Below are positions 1-7,407 of a stretch of DNA of 64,000 bases, one piece after another. Source of the stretch: Alphaproteobacteria bacterium SO-S41 (GTDB taxonomy: Bacteria > Pseudomonadota > Alphaproteobacteria > Micropepsales > Micropepsaceae); the NCBI GenBank assembly GCA_019670725.1, contig AP024629.1:3162001-3226000 (forward strand), in the 5' to 3' direction. A program made the translations under genes and the position numbers. Under the pieces are notes generated by a model. That model saw only the letters and a list, made by a program, of their open reading frames with translations, had not been told where the DNA came from and did not search any database. Each line of letters opens with the position of its first letter. Position 1 is the stretch's first letter.

Positions 1-1379
1 ATGCCTTTGCCGCTCTGCTTGATCGATCGGAGGTCTGCGCGAACAGCGGGATCGTCGGGGATCCAGATCGTACGGTCCTCGAAACGCTTCTTCAAAAGCG
101 TAGCGAGCGTCAGCTTGACGGCCGAGCTGAACATCACGCCCTGGACGGCATAGACACCGTTGCGCTCCTGCGCTGCTTCCACGACGGCCATGCCAAGGCC
201 GGTCTGATCGACGCGCGCCGTGCCCTTGTATCTGCGCATCGCTGCATCGAACCGCTTGGCCTGGTCGGCGAAGGTGATGTCCTGCATCTCGATCTGCTCA
301 CGCAGGACGGCGACGGAGCCGATCTGTTCGAACGGCGCGATAACCGAAAGGTGCGCCCGACGCGCCACGTCCCAACCGATGCCGCAGGCCTTGCCGGTGT
401 AGAGGTCGGGCTTGCCGGCCTCGGCGCGCGTCGCTTCCATGATCAGCTCGGCGGGGATGAAGGCGCCCTTGCCGGCCGAAGGAATGCAGTCCAGCTCCTC
501 GTCGCCGCGGCCGACATAGATGCCGCGGATCTTCGCCTCCCAGGCGATCTTGCCCTCTGGCGAACTCGGCTTCCCCTGGACGAGCATGACGCGCTCGTAG
601 AGCCCGTCGTTCAACGCATCGGCGAAGGTGATACGCAGCCACTTGCCGGCCTGCTCGCCGGTCTTGACGCTTTCGACCAGCAGGTTGAACGGATTGTCCG
701 CCCCGTTGTGGGTCGAGACGATGATGATCTTGGAGCCCCAGATCGTCAGCGCGAGCGCGGCGGTGATCAACGCTTCGAGGTTATCCACGAAGGCCGCCTC
801 GTCCAGGATGACCTTGCCCTGTTTGCCACGCAGCGATCGCGGTGCTGAAGAGAGGGCCACGATGGACTTGCCGGAGGCGAAGGAGATCCGGAACGCCTTG
901 ATCTGCCGCGTCTCGCCGTCCGGCGTCTGATCGTCGAACAGGAATTCGCCGGTCGCGGCCGAGATGCTCATGAAGGCCTTCGCCCACATGGCGCACGCGC
1001 TGATGAATTCGCGCGTCATCTCCTGGCTGTACGAAATGTAGAGGACGTCGTCGCCGCCTTCGGACTTCGGCGCGGCAGCAGTCAGGACGGCGTCGGCGGC
1101 GAGCGCCCAGGTTAGGCCAATGCGCCGGCTCTTCTCGATGACGAGCAGCTCGTGCTCGGGGATCAGAGCCAGCGCCGCTTGCTGGTAGCCGAGCAGCAGG
1201 TTGCCCCGCGGGAGGCCGGCGATGGCGTCATAGCTCCGCTCGACGTTCGCGACGATCGCTTGGTCGGTCAGCGGCTGTTGCGCAATGGCGTCGAGCGCCG
1301 GATCGGCCGCGATAAGCGAGGCGGCAGCAACCATGGTCGCGGCCTTGGCGCGGGAGCGGCGTTTGCGAGGTTCGTTCAC
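1..1379 (-). CDS. Mu gp28-like phage terminase large subunit (3' part cut by window edge)
   Basis: This is the DNA-packaging motor ATPase/nuclease of the prophage. About 459 codons are visible before the left edge. The ATPase part shows an atypical Walker A (EKSRRIGLTW, as in Mu-like terminases, where the usual GKT is replaced), a Walker B (KVILDEAAF) and a coupling motif (IIVSTHNG). A first nuclease Asp is suggested by GWDVARR. The start is GTG, inside a GTGA overlap with the stop of the gp27-like gene, which implies translational coupling. Its position right after gp25-, gp26- and gp27-like genes matches Mu. Confidence 0.9.
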   Translation of the reverse strand, partial: MNEPRKRRSRAKAATMVAAASLIAADPALDAIAQQPLTDQAIVANVERSYDAIAGLPRGNLLLGYQQAALALIPEHELLVIEKSRRIGLTWALAADAVLTAAAPKSEGGDDVLYISYSQEMTREFISACAMWAKAFMSISAATGEFLFDDQTPDGETRQIKAFRISFASGKSIVALSSAPRSLRGKQGKVILDEAAFVDNLEALITAALALTIWGSKIIIVSTHNGADNPFNLLVESVKTGEQAGKWLRITFADALNDGLYERVMLVQGKPSSPEGKIAWEAKIRGIYVGRGDEELDCIPSAGKGAFIPAELIMEATRAEAGKPDLYTGKACGIGWDVARRAHLSVIAPFEQIGSVAVLREQIEMQDITFADQAKRFDAAMRRYKGTARVDQTGLGMAVVEAAQERNGVYAVQGVMFSSAVKLTLATLLKKRFEDRTIWIPDDPAVRADLRSIKQSGKG

Positions 1380-1945
1380 GGCGCCACGCCCAATACCGCG
1401 GTCCTGATCGCTTCCACGGTCTGTTTGGAGACGCCTTTGCCAACCGCAGCCACGGCTGCCTCGGCAGCTTTGCCGGCAGTCTCTCTGGCCGCGGCTTGCG
1501 CCGCCTGCAGCTTCGCCGCGTTGATGCGCCGGTCCACGTCGAGCTTCTGCGCCGATGCCGCCGCCTGCAGGGCCTTGGCGATCTTGCCCATGTCGCCCGG
1601 CGAAACGTCGGCGTCCGGATCGGTGATCAGCTTCATCATGCCCCGATGGAGGATCACCTGGGCCATCTCGGTCAGCTGCGCATTGGTCGAGCCGTCACCG
1701 TCATCCGGGCCGAGCTGCATGCTGATCGCGTTCGCCATCTCTCGCGACTGGCGGATATTCGCGATGACCTCTTCCTGGCTGAGCACGTAGCGGGCGACAC
1801 CGCTGCGCGAGATATCGTCGTGACCGTTCGCGGCCAGGAACGCCTGCAGCTGATCGATGGATTTGCGGCCATCCGCAATCTGTGCGTCCAGCTCGGCGCG
1901 CAGCTCGGCCGGCACTTCGATCTGGATGCGGTTTTTGCGGCCCAT
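1376..1945 (-). CDS. DUF3486 family protein (Mu gp27-like, small-terminase position)
   Basis: A 189-residue protein beginning MGRKNRIQIEVP, with an N-terminal ribbon/helix-like DNA-binding segment, a central helical part and an Ala/Lys/Gln-rich C-terminal helix (residues about 120-180). The DUF3486 family occupies the small-terminase position in Mu-like phages and sits directly before the large terminase, as here. I chose ATG 1945 because it follows the upstream stop (1950) by a few bases; the longer reading runs back into the upstream gene. The role in packaging is inferred from position and family. Confidence 0.8.
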   Translation of the reverse strand: MGRKNRIQIEVPAELRAELDAQIADGRKSIDQLQAFLAANGHDDISRSGVARYVLSQEEVIANIRQSREMANAISMQLGPDDGDGSTNAQLTEMAQVILHRGMMKLITDPDADVSPGDMGKIAKALQAAASAQKLDVDRRINAAKLQAAQAAARETAGKAAEAAVAAVGKGVSKQTVEAIRTAVLGVAP

Positions 1946-1949
1946 TGCG

Positions 1950-2240
1950 TCAAGCGCCCGGCCGCTGAACGTCCGGATGTCGTGCGCGGCCGGCGGCGAC
2001 GTCAACGCCGTGCTGGGTCGCCTTCGCGACAAGCAGCTTTCCCGCTTCGCTCACTTCGACGAGGTTCTGCTCGGCGAGCCACGTCAGCTCGCCGCGCACC
2101 TGATCGCGGCTGGGGTCGAAGCCGAATGGTTGCAGTGTGTCGCGCAGGATCGAGTCGTTGCACCGGTATTGTGGCGCATCCTTCAGGATCAGCAGGATCG
2201 AGAGCCGAAGATGCCGGCGCTGCGTATCGAGATAACTCAT
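1950..2240 (-). CDS. Mu gp26-like protein (winged-helix, VpaChn25_0724-type)
   Basis: A 96-residue protein starting MSYLDTQRRHLRLSIL. Residues 10-75 look like a small winged helix: helices, then a DQVRGELTWLAEQNLVEV segment, then a beta wing. It resembles the short phage proteins found between gp25 and gp27 in Mu-like genomes. It starts 9 bases after the DUF2730 gene and ends 5 bases before the gp27-like start. No biochemical role is established for this family. Confidence 0.7.
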   Translation of the reverse strand: MSYLDTQRRHLRLSILLILKDAPQYRCNDSILRDTLQPFGFDPSRDQVRGELTWLAEQNLVEVSEAGKLLVAKATQHGVDVAAGRARHPDVQRPGA

Positions 2241-2248
2241 GGCTCCCC

Positions 2249-2677
2249 TCAGCCGGTCTTCGCCTGGTCAAGCAGGTGTTGCTCGATCCTGTTGACCTGC
2301 AGCGTCAGCCCAGAGCGCGCCGTTTCCGCGCCGCGCATCTCGGCCTGGATGGTATCGAGCCCGCCCTTCAGCTGAGCCCGCAGCACGTCGATCGCGCCGG
2401 TCAGTTCCGCCACCTGTTTGCCGGTAGGCTGGTCCTTCATGCTGGCTTCGACGGCTTTCAGGCGTTCGTCGTGAGCGGCGAAACTCGCGGCGGTCGGCAG
2501 GCTGTTGACCTTGTTCGTCAGCGACGTGATCGCGGCCGAGAGTTGGGCCTGCGTTGTGCTGTCGGCCTTGGTCGCGTCGTTCGCACGCCAGAAGCCGGAA
2601 CGGATAAGCGTGATCAGACCGACCACCGCGCCGATGCCGAGGACGATCAGCGAGATATCGCCATTGTCGAGCGTCAT
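2249..2677 (-). CDS. DUF2730 family protein (Mu gp25-like)
   Basis: A 142-residue protein with one N-terminal membrane segment (about residues 8-27, ISLIVLGIGAVVGLITLI) followed by a long coiled coil to the end. This is the architecture of DUF2730 proteins that follow the lysis genes in Mu-like phages. The start ATG 2677 overlaps the stop of the o-spanin gene in an ATGA. The function is unknown, but a membrane-anchored coiled coil next to the spanins is constant in these phages. Confidence 0.8.
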   Translation of the reverse strand: MTLDNGDISLIVLGIGAVVGLITLIRSGFWRANDATKADSTTQAQLSAAITSLTNKVNSLPTAASFAAHDERLKAVEASMKDQPTGKQVAELTGAIDVLRAQLKGGLDTIQAEMRGAETARSGLTLQVNRIEQHLLDQAKTG

Positions 2678-3057
2678 TCTACGTCCTTCGCTGCTGCTGC
2701 CTTGCAGCGCGCATCCCAATCGGCGCGCGACAATCGCTTCGCCTGTTCGCTCAACGCCCAGTCGGCCAGGGCCGACGCACGCAGCGCCATCTCGGACATC
2801 GACATGCCGGCCTCCGGAAATACGACCGGAGCCCGGCAACGCGCCTTGGCCGGCGCGTCCGAAGTGACGAGCGCCGGCTTCGTGCCGTCCCAGCAGAGAT
2901 CCGTCCCGGCCGGCGGCGTGGCGCAGTCGAGCGCCGCGCCGCGCAGCTCGTCGACGGCGTTACGGACTGTGTCCGGGGCGGAGCCCGAGAAGCTGCTGGT
3001 TGAGCAGGCGCCCAACATCAGAGCCATAGCGGCAATCAGGATTGTCAGGGATCGCAT
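2674..3057 (-). CDS. Outer-membrane spanin lipoprotein (Rz1-like)
   Basis: A 127-residue lipoprotein. A signal peptide (MRSLTILIAAMALMLGAC) ends in a lipobox-like GAC, so Cys18 is the likely lipidated residue. The start lies inside the 3' end of the Rz-like gene in another frame, an overlap of about 98 bases; this nested arrangement is diagnostic of Rz/Rz1 pairs. It should pair with the inner-membrane spanin to fuse inner and outer membranes at the end of lysis. It is longer than the classical Rz1 and not strikingly Pro-rich. Confidence 0.75.
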   Translation of the reverse strand: MRSLTILIAAMALMLGACSTSSFSGSAPDTVRNAVDELRGAALDCATPPAGTDLCWDGTKPALVTSDAPAKARCRAPVVFPEAGMSMSEMALRASALADWALSEQAKRLSRADWDARCKAAAAKDVE

Positions 3058-3361
3058 CGGCGAGCTTCTCGGCTGTTGCGGCGGCGGTTTCACGGATTGC
3101 GGAGGTGACGGTCTGCAGTTCGGCTTCGGCAGAGGCGCGGGCGTCGCGGATCGCGGTGATCTGCTCGTTGAGGCGGGCGAGATCCGCCGCGTCTTTCACC
3201 GCCTGGTCGTCGCGCGCCTTGATGGCGGTGTTCCGATCGGCGACCTGCTGTTCGAGGCCCGGTACCTTCGCTGCCTCGTCGCGCAAGGCGAGATAGTGCC
3301 AGCCGAGCAGCGCGACGATCGCGACGGCGACGGCCGCCAGCCAGCCCTGAATGGCGCTCAT
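2960..3361 (-). CDS. Inner-membrane spanin (Rz-like)
   Basis: A 133-residue protein with an N-terminal membrane anchor (GWLAAVAVAIVALLGWHYL, residues 6-24) and a periplasmic coiled coil over about residues 30-100, the standard i-spanin layout. Its 3' end overlaps the start of the o-spanin gene. Its ATG overlaps the stop of the upstream holin-like gene (ATGA). The two spanins should form the envelope-spanning complex that disrupts the outer membrane after peptidoglycan loss. Confidence 0.8.
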   Translation of the reverse strand: MSAIQGWLAAVAVAIVALLGWHYLALRDEAAKVPGLEQQVADRNTAIKARDDQAVKDAADLARLNEQITAIRDARASAEAELQTVTSAIRETAAATAEKLADAIPDNPDCRYGSDVGRLLNQQLLGLRPGHSP

Positions 3362-3654
3362 GCCTTTGCCCTCCCGAAGGGCCAGATGGATTGGACGATG
3401 CTGCCAAGGCGCACGACGTGTTCGGCCGTGGGGCCGACCAGGTAGAGAACCGCGAAGATGGCGATCAACACGATCAGCCATTTGGCGATTTCAGGCGCGG
3501 CCTCGACCGGCATTAGCTCGACCAGGCGCCAGAGCAACACCAGCAGGACGCCGGTGACGATGAAGACGAAGATGCGCCGAAACGTCCATGTGTTAGCCGG
3601 CATCGCGGCGGCGCGCTCCGCGTAATCTTCCGGCAGCGCTGCTTGGTCGCTCAT
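3358..3654 (-). CDS. Phage membrane protein, candidate holin
   Basis: A 98-residue protein with two membrane segments (about residues 27-48 and 58-78), a charged N-terminus and a short C-terminal tail. It lies between another small membrane protein and the Rz gene, where Mu-like phages keep holins. There is no sequence motif that proves holin activity. The start ATG 3654 overlaps the upstream stop, and the end overlaps the Rz start. Confidence 0.6.
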   Translation of the reverse strand: MSDQAALPEDYAERAAAMPANTWTFRRIFVFIVTGVLLVLLWRLVELMPVEAAPEIAKWLIVLIAIFAVLYLVGPTAEHVVRLGSIVQSIWPFGRAKA

Positions 3655-3884
3655 CCCCGATACTCCGGCAGGTAAGCATCAAGCCATTTGTCGATCCGCT
3701 TCCCGATCCACACGACCACGAAGACGATGGCCCAGCCCGACGCGCCGGGCGCCGATGCGAGGACGAGCAACGCGGCGTCGATCGCTGACTGCCGCACGCC
3801 GAGCTGGTGGCGAATGCCGACGATCACGCCGGAAATGAAGGCGACCGCCAGCCAGATCAACAGCACCAGCGCGAAGATCTCCAT
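3651..3884 (-). CDS. Small phage membrane protein, candidate holin/antiholin
   Basis: A 77-residue protein with an N-terminal hydrophobic helix (about residues 3-24) and a second one near residues 46-62 (GWAIVFVVVWIG). The start ATG shares its A with the upstream TGA (TGATG), so it is coupled to the L,D-transpeptidase-like gene. Paired with the next gene it could form a holin/antiholin pair; this is inferred only from position and topology. Confidence 0.55.
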   Translation of the reverse strand: MEIFALVLLIWLAVAFISGVIVGIRHQLGVRQSAIDAALLVLASAPGASGWAIVFVVVWIGKRIDKWLDAYLPEYRG

Positions 3885-4342
3885 CACGCGCCCTCCACGA
3901 TCTCGACCTGGAAGCCCTTCGCCCCCCGCAGCGCGGCGCTGATCTTCGCGAAATCGGCATCGCCGACGCGCACGCAGCCGGCCGTGGGGATCAGCTTCGG
4001 CCCGTTGCCGCGCCCGCCATGAATTGCGAGGCCGGTGCGGCCGGCGTCTTCAGCCTTCTGCGCGTCGCCGCCGATGGGGTCGATCGGGATCCAGCCGAGG
4101 CCGTATGATTTCATGTAGCGGCCGAACGCCGCCGCCCCGACATGGGCGAGATAGGTGCCGAGCGGCGTATCCCCGCGACGCTTCAGCGGGTTGCGCGACG
4201 GGTTGCCCGCCTTGGTGGCGATCTCGCCGGCCGCCTTGCCGAGGCACGGGACGGTGAGCTGCTCACGGCCGGCCGCGTCCAGGACGGACAGCGTGCCGGG
4301 ATTCGCGCGGTTGCGGGGAAGCGTGATCTTGATTGAAGGCAT
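3884..4342 (-). CDS. L,D-transpeptidase (YkuD)-fold protein in the endolysin position
   Basis: A 152-residue protein without a signal peptide. The C-terminal half carries the YkuD catalytic signature: an HGG (IHGGRGNG) followed about 12 residues later by TAGCVRV, which supplies the nucleophilic Cys. Such enzymes cut and rejoin peptidoglycan stem peptides. Here it is the first gene of the lysis block, where Mu has its lysozyme, so it may be the phage's cell-wall lytic enzyme. ATG 4342 (PSIKITLP follows) is preferred over an upstream TTG. A short inverted repeat lies just upstream. Confidence 0.75.
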   Translation of the reverse strand: MPSIKITLPRNRANPGTLSVLDAAGREQLTVPCLGKAAGEIATKAGNPSRNPLKRRGDTPLGTYLAHVGAAAFGRYMKSYGLGWIPIDPIGGDAQKAEDAGRTGLAIHGGRGNGPKLIPTAGCVRVGDADFAKISAALRGAKGFQVEIVEGA

Positions 4343-4347
4343 CGGCA

Positions 4348-4365
4348 CGTCTCGATAATGAGACG
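4348..4365 (-). promoter_or_regulatory. Perfect inverted repeat upstream of the lysis operon
   Basis: CGTCTC-GATAAT-GAGACG lies in the gap of about 70 bases between the Mor-like gene and the lysis block, one of the few real gaps in this leftward operon. In Mu, Mor binds a dyad upstream of the middle promoter, so this may be the site of the local Mor/C-type activator. No clear -35 was identified. Confidence 0.4.
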
Positions 4366-4415
4366 CCAAACTGGACGTGTGCGATGCCCGCCGCGCCCCT
4401 GAACGCGTTCAGGGC

Positions 4416-4823
4416 TCAGCTCTCGTCGAAGAGGTCCGGGAGAAGGAGGCGGCGGCGCTTGAGCGACCGCACCTTGTGCACGACGCGGCCGCTGCAATGC
4501 AGCCCGCGGGCGATCTGAGACGCCGACTGGCCGTCTGCATCGCGGTCGAGTATGGCGCGACGCTGGCCTTTCAGGAAGCCCTTGATCCCGGCATAGGTCC
4601 AGAGCGGCACGTCGATGCGCTCGCCGCCATACGCCTTGCCCAGCGCTTCCGCACCTGCGGGCGTGCAGATCTTGGTCAGGAAGTGCGCCGCCTTGGGCGA
4701 CTTCGGCACGAAGATCCGCACGCCGCCCTTCTGTTCGGCCAGCGCCTTCGCCGCGGACAGACCTGCGGCGCGCGCGACGATTGCGAGCACAGCGGGCATG
4801 TCCTTCGGCAGTTTGCTGGTCAC
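4416..4823 (-). CDS. Mor-like middle-operon transcription activator
   Basis: A 135-residue protein. The C-terminal region (about residues 85-125) reads as a helix-turn-helix (GQSASQIARGLHCSGRVVHKV), and a glycine-containing linker precedes it, as in the Mor/C family. The GTG start overlaps the stop of the methyltransferase gene (GTGA). Its position just after GemA and before the lysis block is that of Mu Mor (gp17), which turns on middle transcription. Sequence similarity is modest, so the call rests partly on synteny. Confidence 0.6.
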   Translation of the reverse strand: MTSKLPKDMPAVLAIVARAAGLSAAKALAEQKGGVRIFVPKSPKAAHFLTKICTPAGAEALGKAYGGERIDVPLWTYAGIKGFLKGQRRAILDRDADGQSASQIARGLHCSGRVVHKVRSLKRRRLLLPDLFDES

Positions 4824-5395
4824 GCCGCCGCCTTGCCGAATTTGCCGGCCTCGTCGCCGAAGGCCTCCCAGCCGTCCCGGTCGGTGCGGCTGAAGACATC
4901 GGCGCGCCGCTTGGCCAGAGGGTGCATGCGCTCGGCGATGTTGTAGATCTCGTCAGGCTTCTCGCTGTGCCGGCGCAGCTGCGCATGAAGCACGGACTTG
5001 ATGTCCTTGGCGCCCTGCGGCGGCCTGCCCAAGGTGGCGACGATGAAGGGCTCGAAGGATCCGCGCAGGCGATATCCGGTCCCCATGTTCACGTGACCGC
5101 GCTTCGTCGTCTTCACCCACACGCCCATCGTCACGTAGCGCATGCCGAAGCGGCGGATGATGATGTCCATCTGCCGGTGGAACATCGGCGCCGTGCACCA
5201 GAAGATGCCAAGGCCGTTAGCAGTGAAGAGATCCTGAACCGGCAGCGCGGCGATTTCCTCGTCCGTCATGCAGCGGTAGTGAGCCTGCGCGCTCTTCGCC
5301 TCGCCCTTCTTCGAGCGCAGCGCGAACAGCCACGGGAAGTCGATCACCGCGAGGTCGTAGCTGAGAGGCCGGAGCGGTTCGAACGGCCAGCTCAC
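4820..5395 (-). CDS. MT-A70 family DNA adenine methyltransferase
   Basis: A 191-residue protein. It contains the catalytic-type motif VIDFPW (a DPPW variant with Phe replacing the first Pro) and the MT-A70 pattern of AHYRCMTDEEIAALPV, GLGIFWCTAPMF and MGVWVKTTKRG. Such enzymes make N6-methyladenine; phage copies usually modify their own DNA against restriction. The GTG start overlaps the GemA stop (GTGA). It is inserted between gemA and the mor-like gene, which are adjacent in Mu, so it looks like cargo. Confidence 0.85.
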   Translation of the reverse strand: MSWPFEPLRPLSYDLAVIDFPWLFALRSKKGEAKSAQAHYRCMTDEEIAALPVQDLFTANGLGIFWCTAPMFHRQMDIIIRRFGMRYVTMGVWVKTTKRGHVNMGTGYRLRGSFEPFIVATLGRPPQGAKDIKSVLHAQLRRHSEKPDEIYNIAERMHPLAKRRADVFSRTDRDGWEAFGDEAGKFGKAAA

Positions 5396-6105
5396 GAAGC
5401 CGCCGCCTTCTTCCGCAGGGTCAAGCGAATCCAATCACCCAGCTTCGTGATCGCCTGGTCGAGCTGGTCTGAGGTGAGTTGCGACAAGGGACGCCGGCCG
5501 GGCACGATCGGGCCGTGCATCCAGCTCGTCAGCGCGTCCTCGAACGGCACCGTCACCGCGCCCAGCTTGTGCAGCTTGCTCCACTGCGCGCGGACCACGG
5601 CCTGGCGGCCCTCATTACCGACGATCTTGGCCGGCAGCTGCGCCCCTTCCTTGGCGAGCATGTCCTTCAACGCCTCGACCACGCCGGGCGCGGCGCCAGC
5701 GCGCAGGAAGCGGAGCGCCGTCACCTTCGCCTGGCGCGCGACGAACTTGTCGAGGGCCGCGTCGCTGCCGTCAGTGACGCCGGCAAGGTGGTAGAGCGAG
5801 ATCCACAGCGCGCGTACAAGGCGCTGAAAGGGCTCGGTGAGGGTCGAGGGTGCACGACCGCCCGTGAAGGCGCCGCGCTCGTCCTCGGGCAGCGCACGCG
5901 ACCAGGCGGCGAGTAGATCGCGCAGCTCGATATCGCTGAGGTCGGCCGCCGAGCGCTTGCCGGTATGGCCGGCCATCTTGTCGCGATAGGTCGCGTCATC
6001 GAGCCGAAGACGGCTCTTGAGCTGGTGCACCAGGCCGAGCAGCCGCTTCCGCTCGAAGGAGACGGCAGGCTTCGGAGCTTTGGCGGCGGCGGCGCGGGCG
6101 CTCAT
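5392..6105 (-). CDS. GemA/Mu gp16-like regulatory protein (DUF1018)
   Basis: A 237-residue protein. The N-terminal part (KRLLGLVHQLKSRLRLDDATYR at residues about 20-42) and the following helices match the GemA/gp16 family of Mu-like phages. Mu GemA modulates host gene expression and DNA topology late in the early phase. The C-terminal half carries paired helical segments ending KKAAAS. The start overlaps the upstream stop (ATGA), and the downstream methyltransferase starts within its stop. Confidence 0.85.
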   Translation of the reverse strand: MSARAAAAKAPKPAVSFERKRLLGLVHQLKSRLRLDDATYRDKMAGHTGKRSAADLSDIELRDLLAAWSRALPEDERGAFTGGRAPSTLTEPFQRLVRALWISLYHLAGVTDGSDAALDKFVARQAKVTALRFLRAGAAPGVVEALKDMLAKEGAQLPAKIVGNEGRQAVVRAQWSKLHKLGAVTVPFEDALTSWMHGPIVPGRRPLSQLTSDQLDQAITKLGDWIRLTLRKKAAAS

Positions 6106-6551
6106 CGTGTGACGTGCTCCTGGCCGATCAGCAGCGCGGTCAGCGATTTCAGGCGCGCGAAACTGTCGGCCTTCTGGTTCGCCATCGACTTCGGGTCATC
6201 GAGAAGGTCCTGATACGCCTCCAACAGGTCCATGGCGCCCAGGCCATGAGCCTGACACAGCTGAAGGACGGTGCGGTGCAGCTCCAGCGCCACGCCGCGT
6301 GGGCTCGCGGGTAGAGGTGTGGAGAAGTCGCGCGTGCGGCGGCGGAAGCTGGCCGCGGCGGTGCGTAGGAACGCGGCGCGGATCCGTGCGCGCTTATCGC
6401 CGCGCGCCAAGTCGATCAACGGTTCGACGACCAGCAGCAGGTCCTCCGTGGCGTCGCAGACTTCCTGTTCGAACGCCTCGCGGCCGATCGGCGCGACGGC
6501 CGAGGCAATCATCTCCTCGACCAGGGCGTTGTGGGCCTGTGAACTGCTCAT
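6102..6551 (-). CDS. Hypothetical prophage protein
   Basis: A 149-residue, mostly helical protein with no signal peptide or membrane segment. It has an Arg-rich stretch (ASFRRRTRDF) near residue 70. It is coupled at both ends (ATGA overlaps) to the DnaA-like gene and to GemA. I do not recognise the family; its fixed place in the early operon is all that can be said. Confidence 0.65.
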   Translation of the reverse strand: MSSSQAHNALVEEMIASAVAPIGREAFEQEVCDATEDLLLVVEPLIDLARGDKRARIRAAFLRTAAASFRRRTRDFSTPLPASPRGVALELHRTVLQLCQAHGLGAMDLLEAYQDLLDDPKSMANQKADSFARLKSLTALLIGQEHVTR

Positions 6552-6970
6552 AGGGTCACCGCTTTCGTTGTCGCCAGTGCATTGCGCGCCACGCGAACCG
6601 CGTTCAGCGCATCCATCAGCAGGGTCTCGGCAGCGGCGAGCTTTTCGTCAGCTGCAACATCGTCGAACGCCATCGGCGGAAAGCCCGCGAGCAGCTGGTC
6701 GAAGGCGCGCAGCTCCGCGTCGTCGGTCTTCAGCCGCTCCTGCGCGCGCCGAGCAGCGACCAGGACTGAGCTGTGGTCCTTGCTGATCGCCGAGCCGATC
6801 CGCTGCAGCGAGAGGTCGGGTCGCAAGGTCCGGATGGCGAGGATCCCGCGATCTCGCACGCGCGTCGTGATGGCGCCCTGCTTGCCACCGACCAGTTCGG
6901 TGAAGGTCACATGCTCCGGCGATAGCCGTGCGGCCTCTTCGAAGATCGCCTGGATGGTCGCGGTCCTCAT
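6548..6970 (-). CDS. DnaA domain-IV-like DNA-binding protein
   Basis: A 140-residue protein. Residues about 35-85 ([20 protein letters not shown], then [16 protein letters not shown]) resemble the C-terminal DNA-binding domain of DnaA, including the DHSSVLVA stretch that aligns with the DHTTVLHA signature helix. There is no AAA+ part. It could recognise DnaA-box-like sites on host or phage DNA, perhaps linking phage transposition-replication to host initiation; this is inference. It overlaps both neighbours by four bases. Confidence 0.7.
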   Translation of the reverse strand: MRTATIQAIFEEAARLSPEHVTFTELVGGKQGAITTRVRDRGILAIRTLRPDLSLQRIGSAISKDHSSVLVAARRAQERLKTDDAELRAFDQLLAGFPPMAFDDVAADEKLAAAETLLMDALNAVRVARNALATTKAVTL

Positions 6971-7407
6971 GCTGCCATCCCCACGATCTCGATCGCGCGG
7001 GCTCTGAAATGGAGGCGCCGCAACTGGCCGCGCTCCTCCAAGGCGCTTAGCAAGCGATGGACACCGCTCTTCGACTTAAGGGACAAGGCCTCCGCCATCT
7101 CGCCGAATGACGGCGCAACCTGGTGCTGCTTGTAGTAGTCGCCGATGAACAGCAGCAGGTCGCGTTGCTTTGGCGTCATTCCGAAGCCGGTATTGCTGGT
7201 GACAGGGGCGAGCGCGGCCATCGCCGCCTCGCGCTGCTGCCAGCCCTTCACCCGCTTCTCGATCTGCCAGAGCACATAGAGCGCGGTATCGGCGTTCGAT
7301 TTGGCCTGGACGTCGCCATCTGCGGCGGCGACCCGCGACAGGTCGCCATAGTCCGCGATCTCTGCCGTGATCATCGTGGCGATATCGTTCAGCGGGAGGT
7401 TCGCCAT
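6967..7407 (-). CDS. LexA-like winged-helix protein lacking the peptidase domain
   Basis: A 146-residue protein. The C-terminal 70 residues (from [16 protein letters not shown] through [13 protein letters not shown] and [20 protein letters not shown] to RARAIEIV) closely follow the N-terminal DNA-binding domain of alphaproteobacterial LexA, including the recognition helix SKSG-HRL--ALEERG. There is no S24 peptidase domain; an unrelated helical segment of about 75 residues precedes it. It should bind LexA-type boxes but cannot self-cleave, so it may hold SOS promoters shut, or may regulate the GTTC-N7-GTTC promoter at 16.44 kb in this prophage. Confidence 0.8.
   Translation of the reverse strand: MANLPLNDIATMITAEIADYGDLSRVAAADGDVQAKSNADTALYVLWQIEKRVKGWQQREAAMAALAPVTSNTGFGMTPKQRDLLLFIGDYYKQHQVAPSFGEMAEALSLKSKSGVHRLLSALEERGQLRRLHFRARAIEIVGMAA

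Noticed and set aside
1496-3445. Rightward open frame of 649 codons across the terminase and spanin genes
   Set aside because: It is antisense to a set of tightly overlapping prophage genes with clear families. The product is Arg-rich and low-complexity, as expected for a mirror frame in GC-rich DNA.
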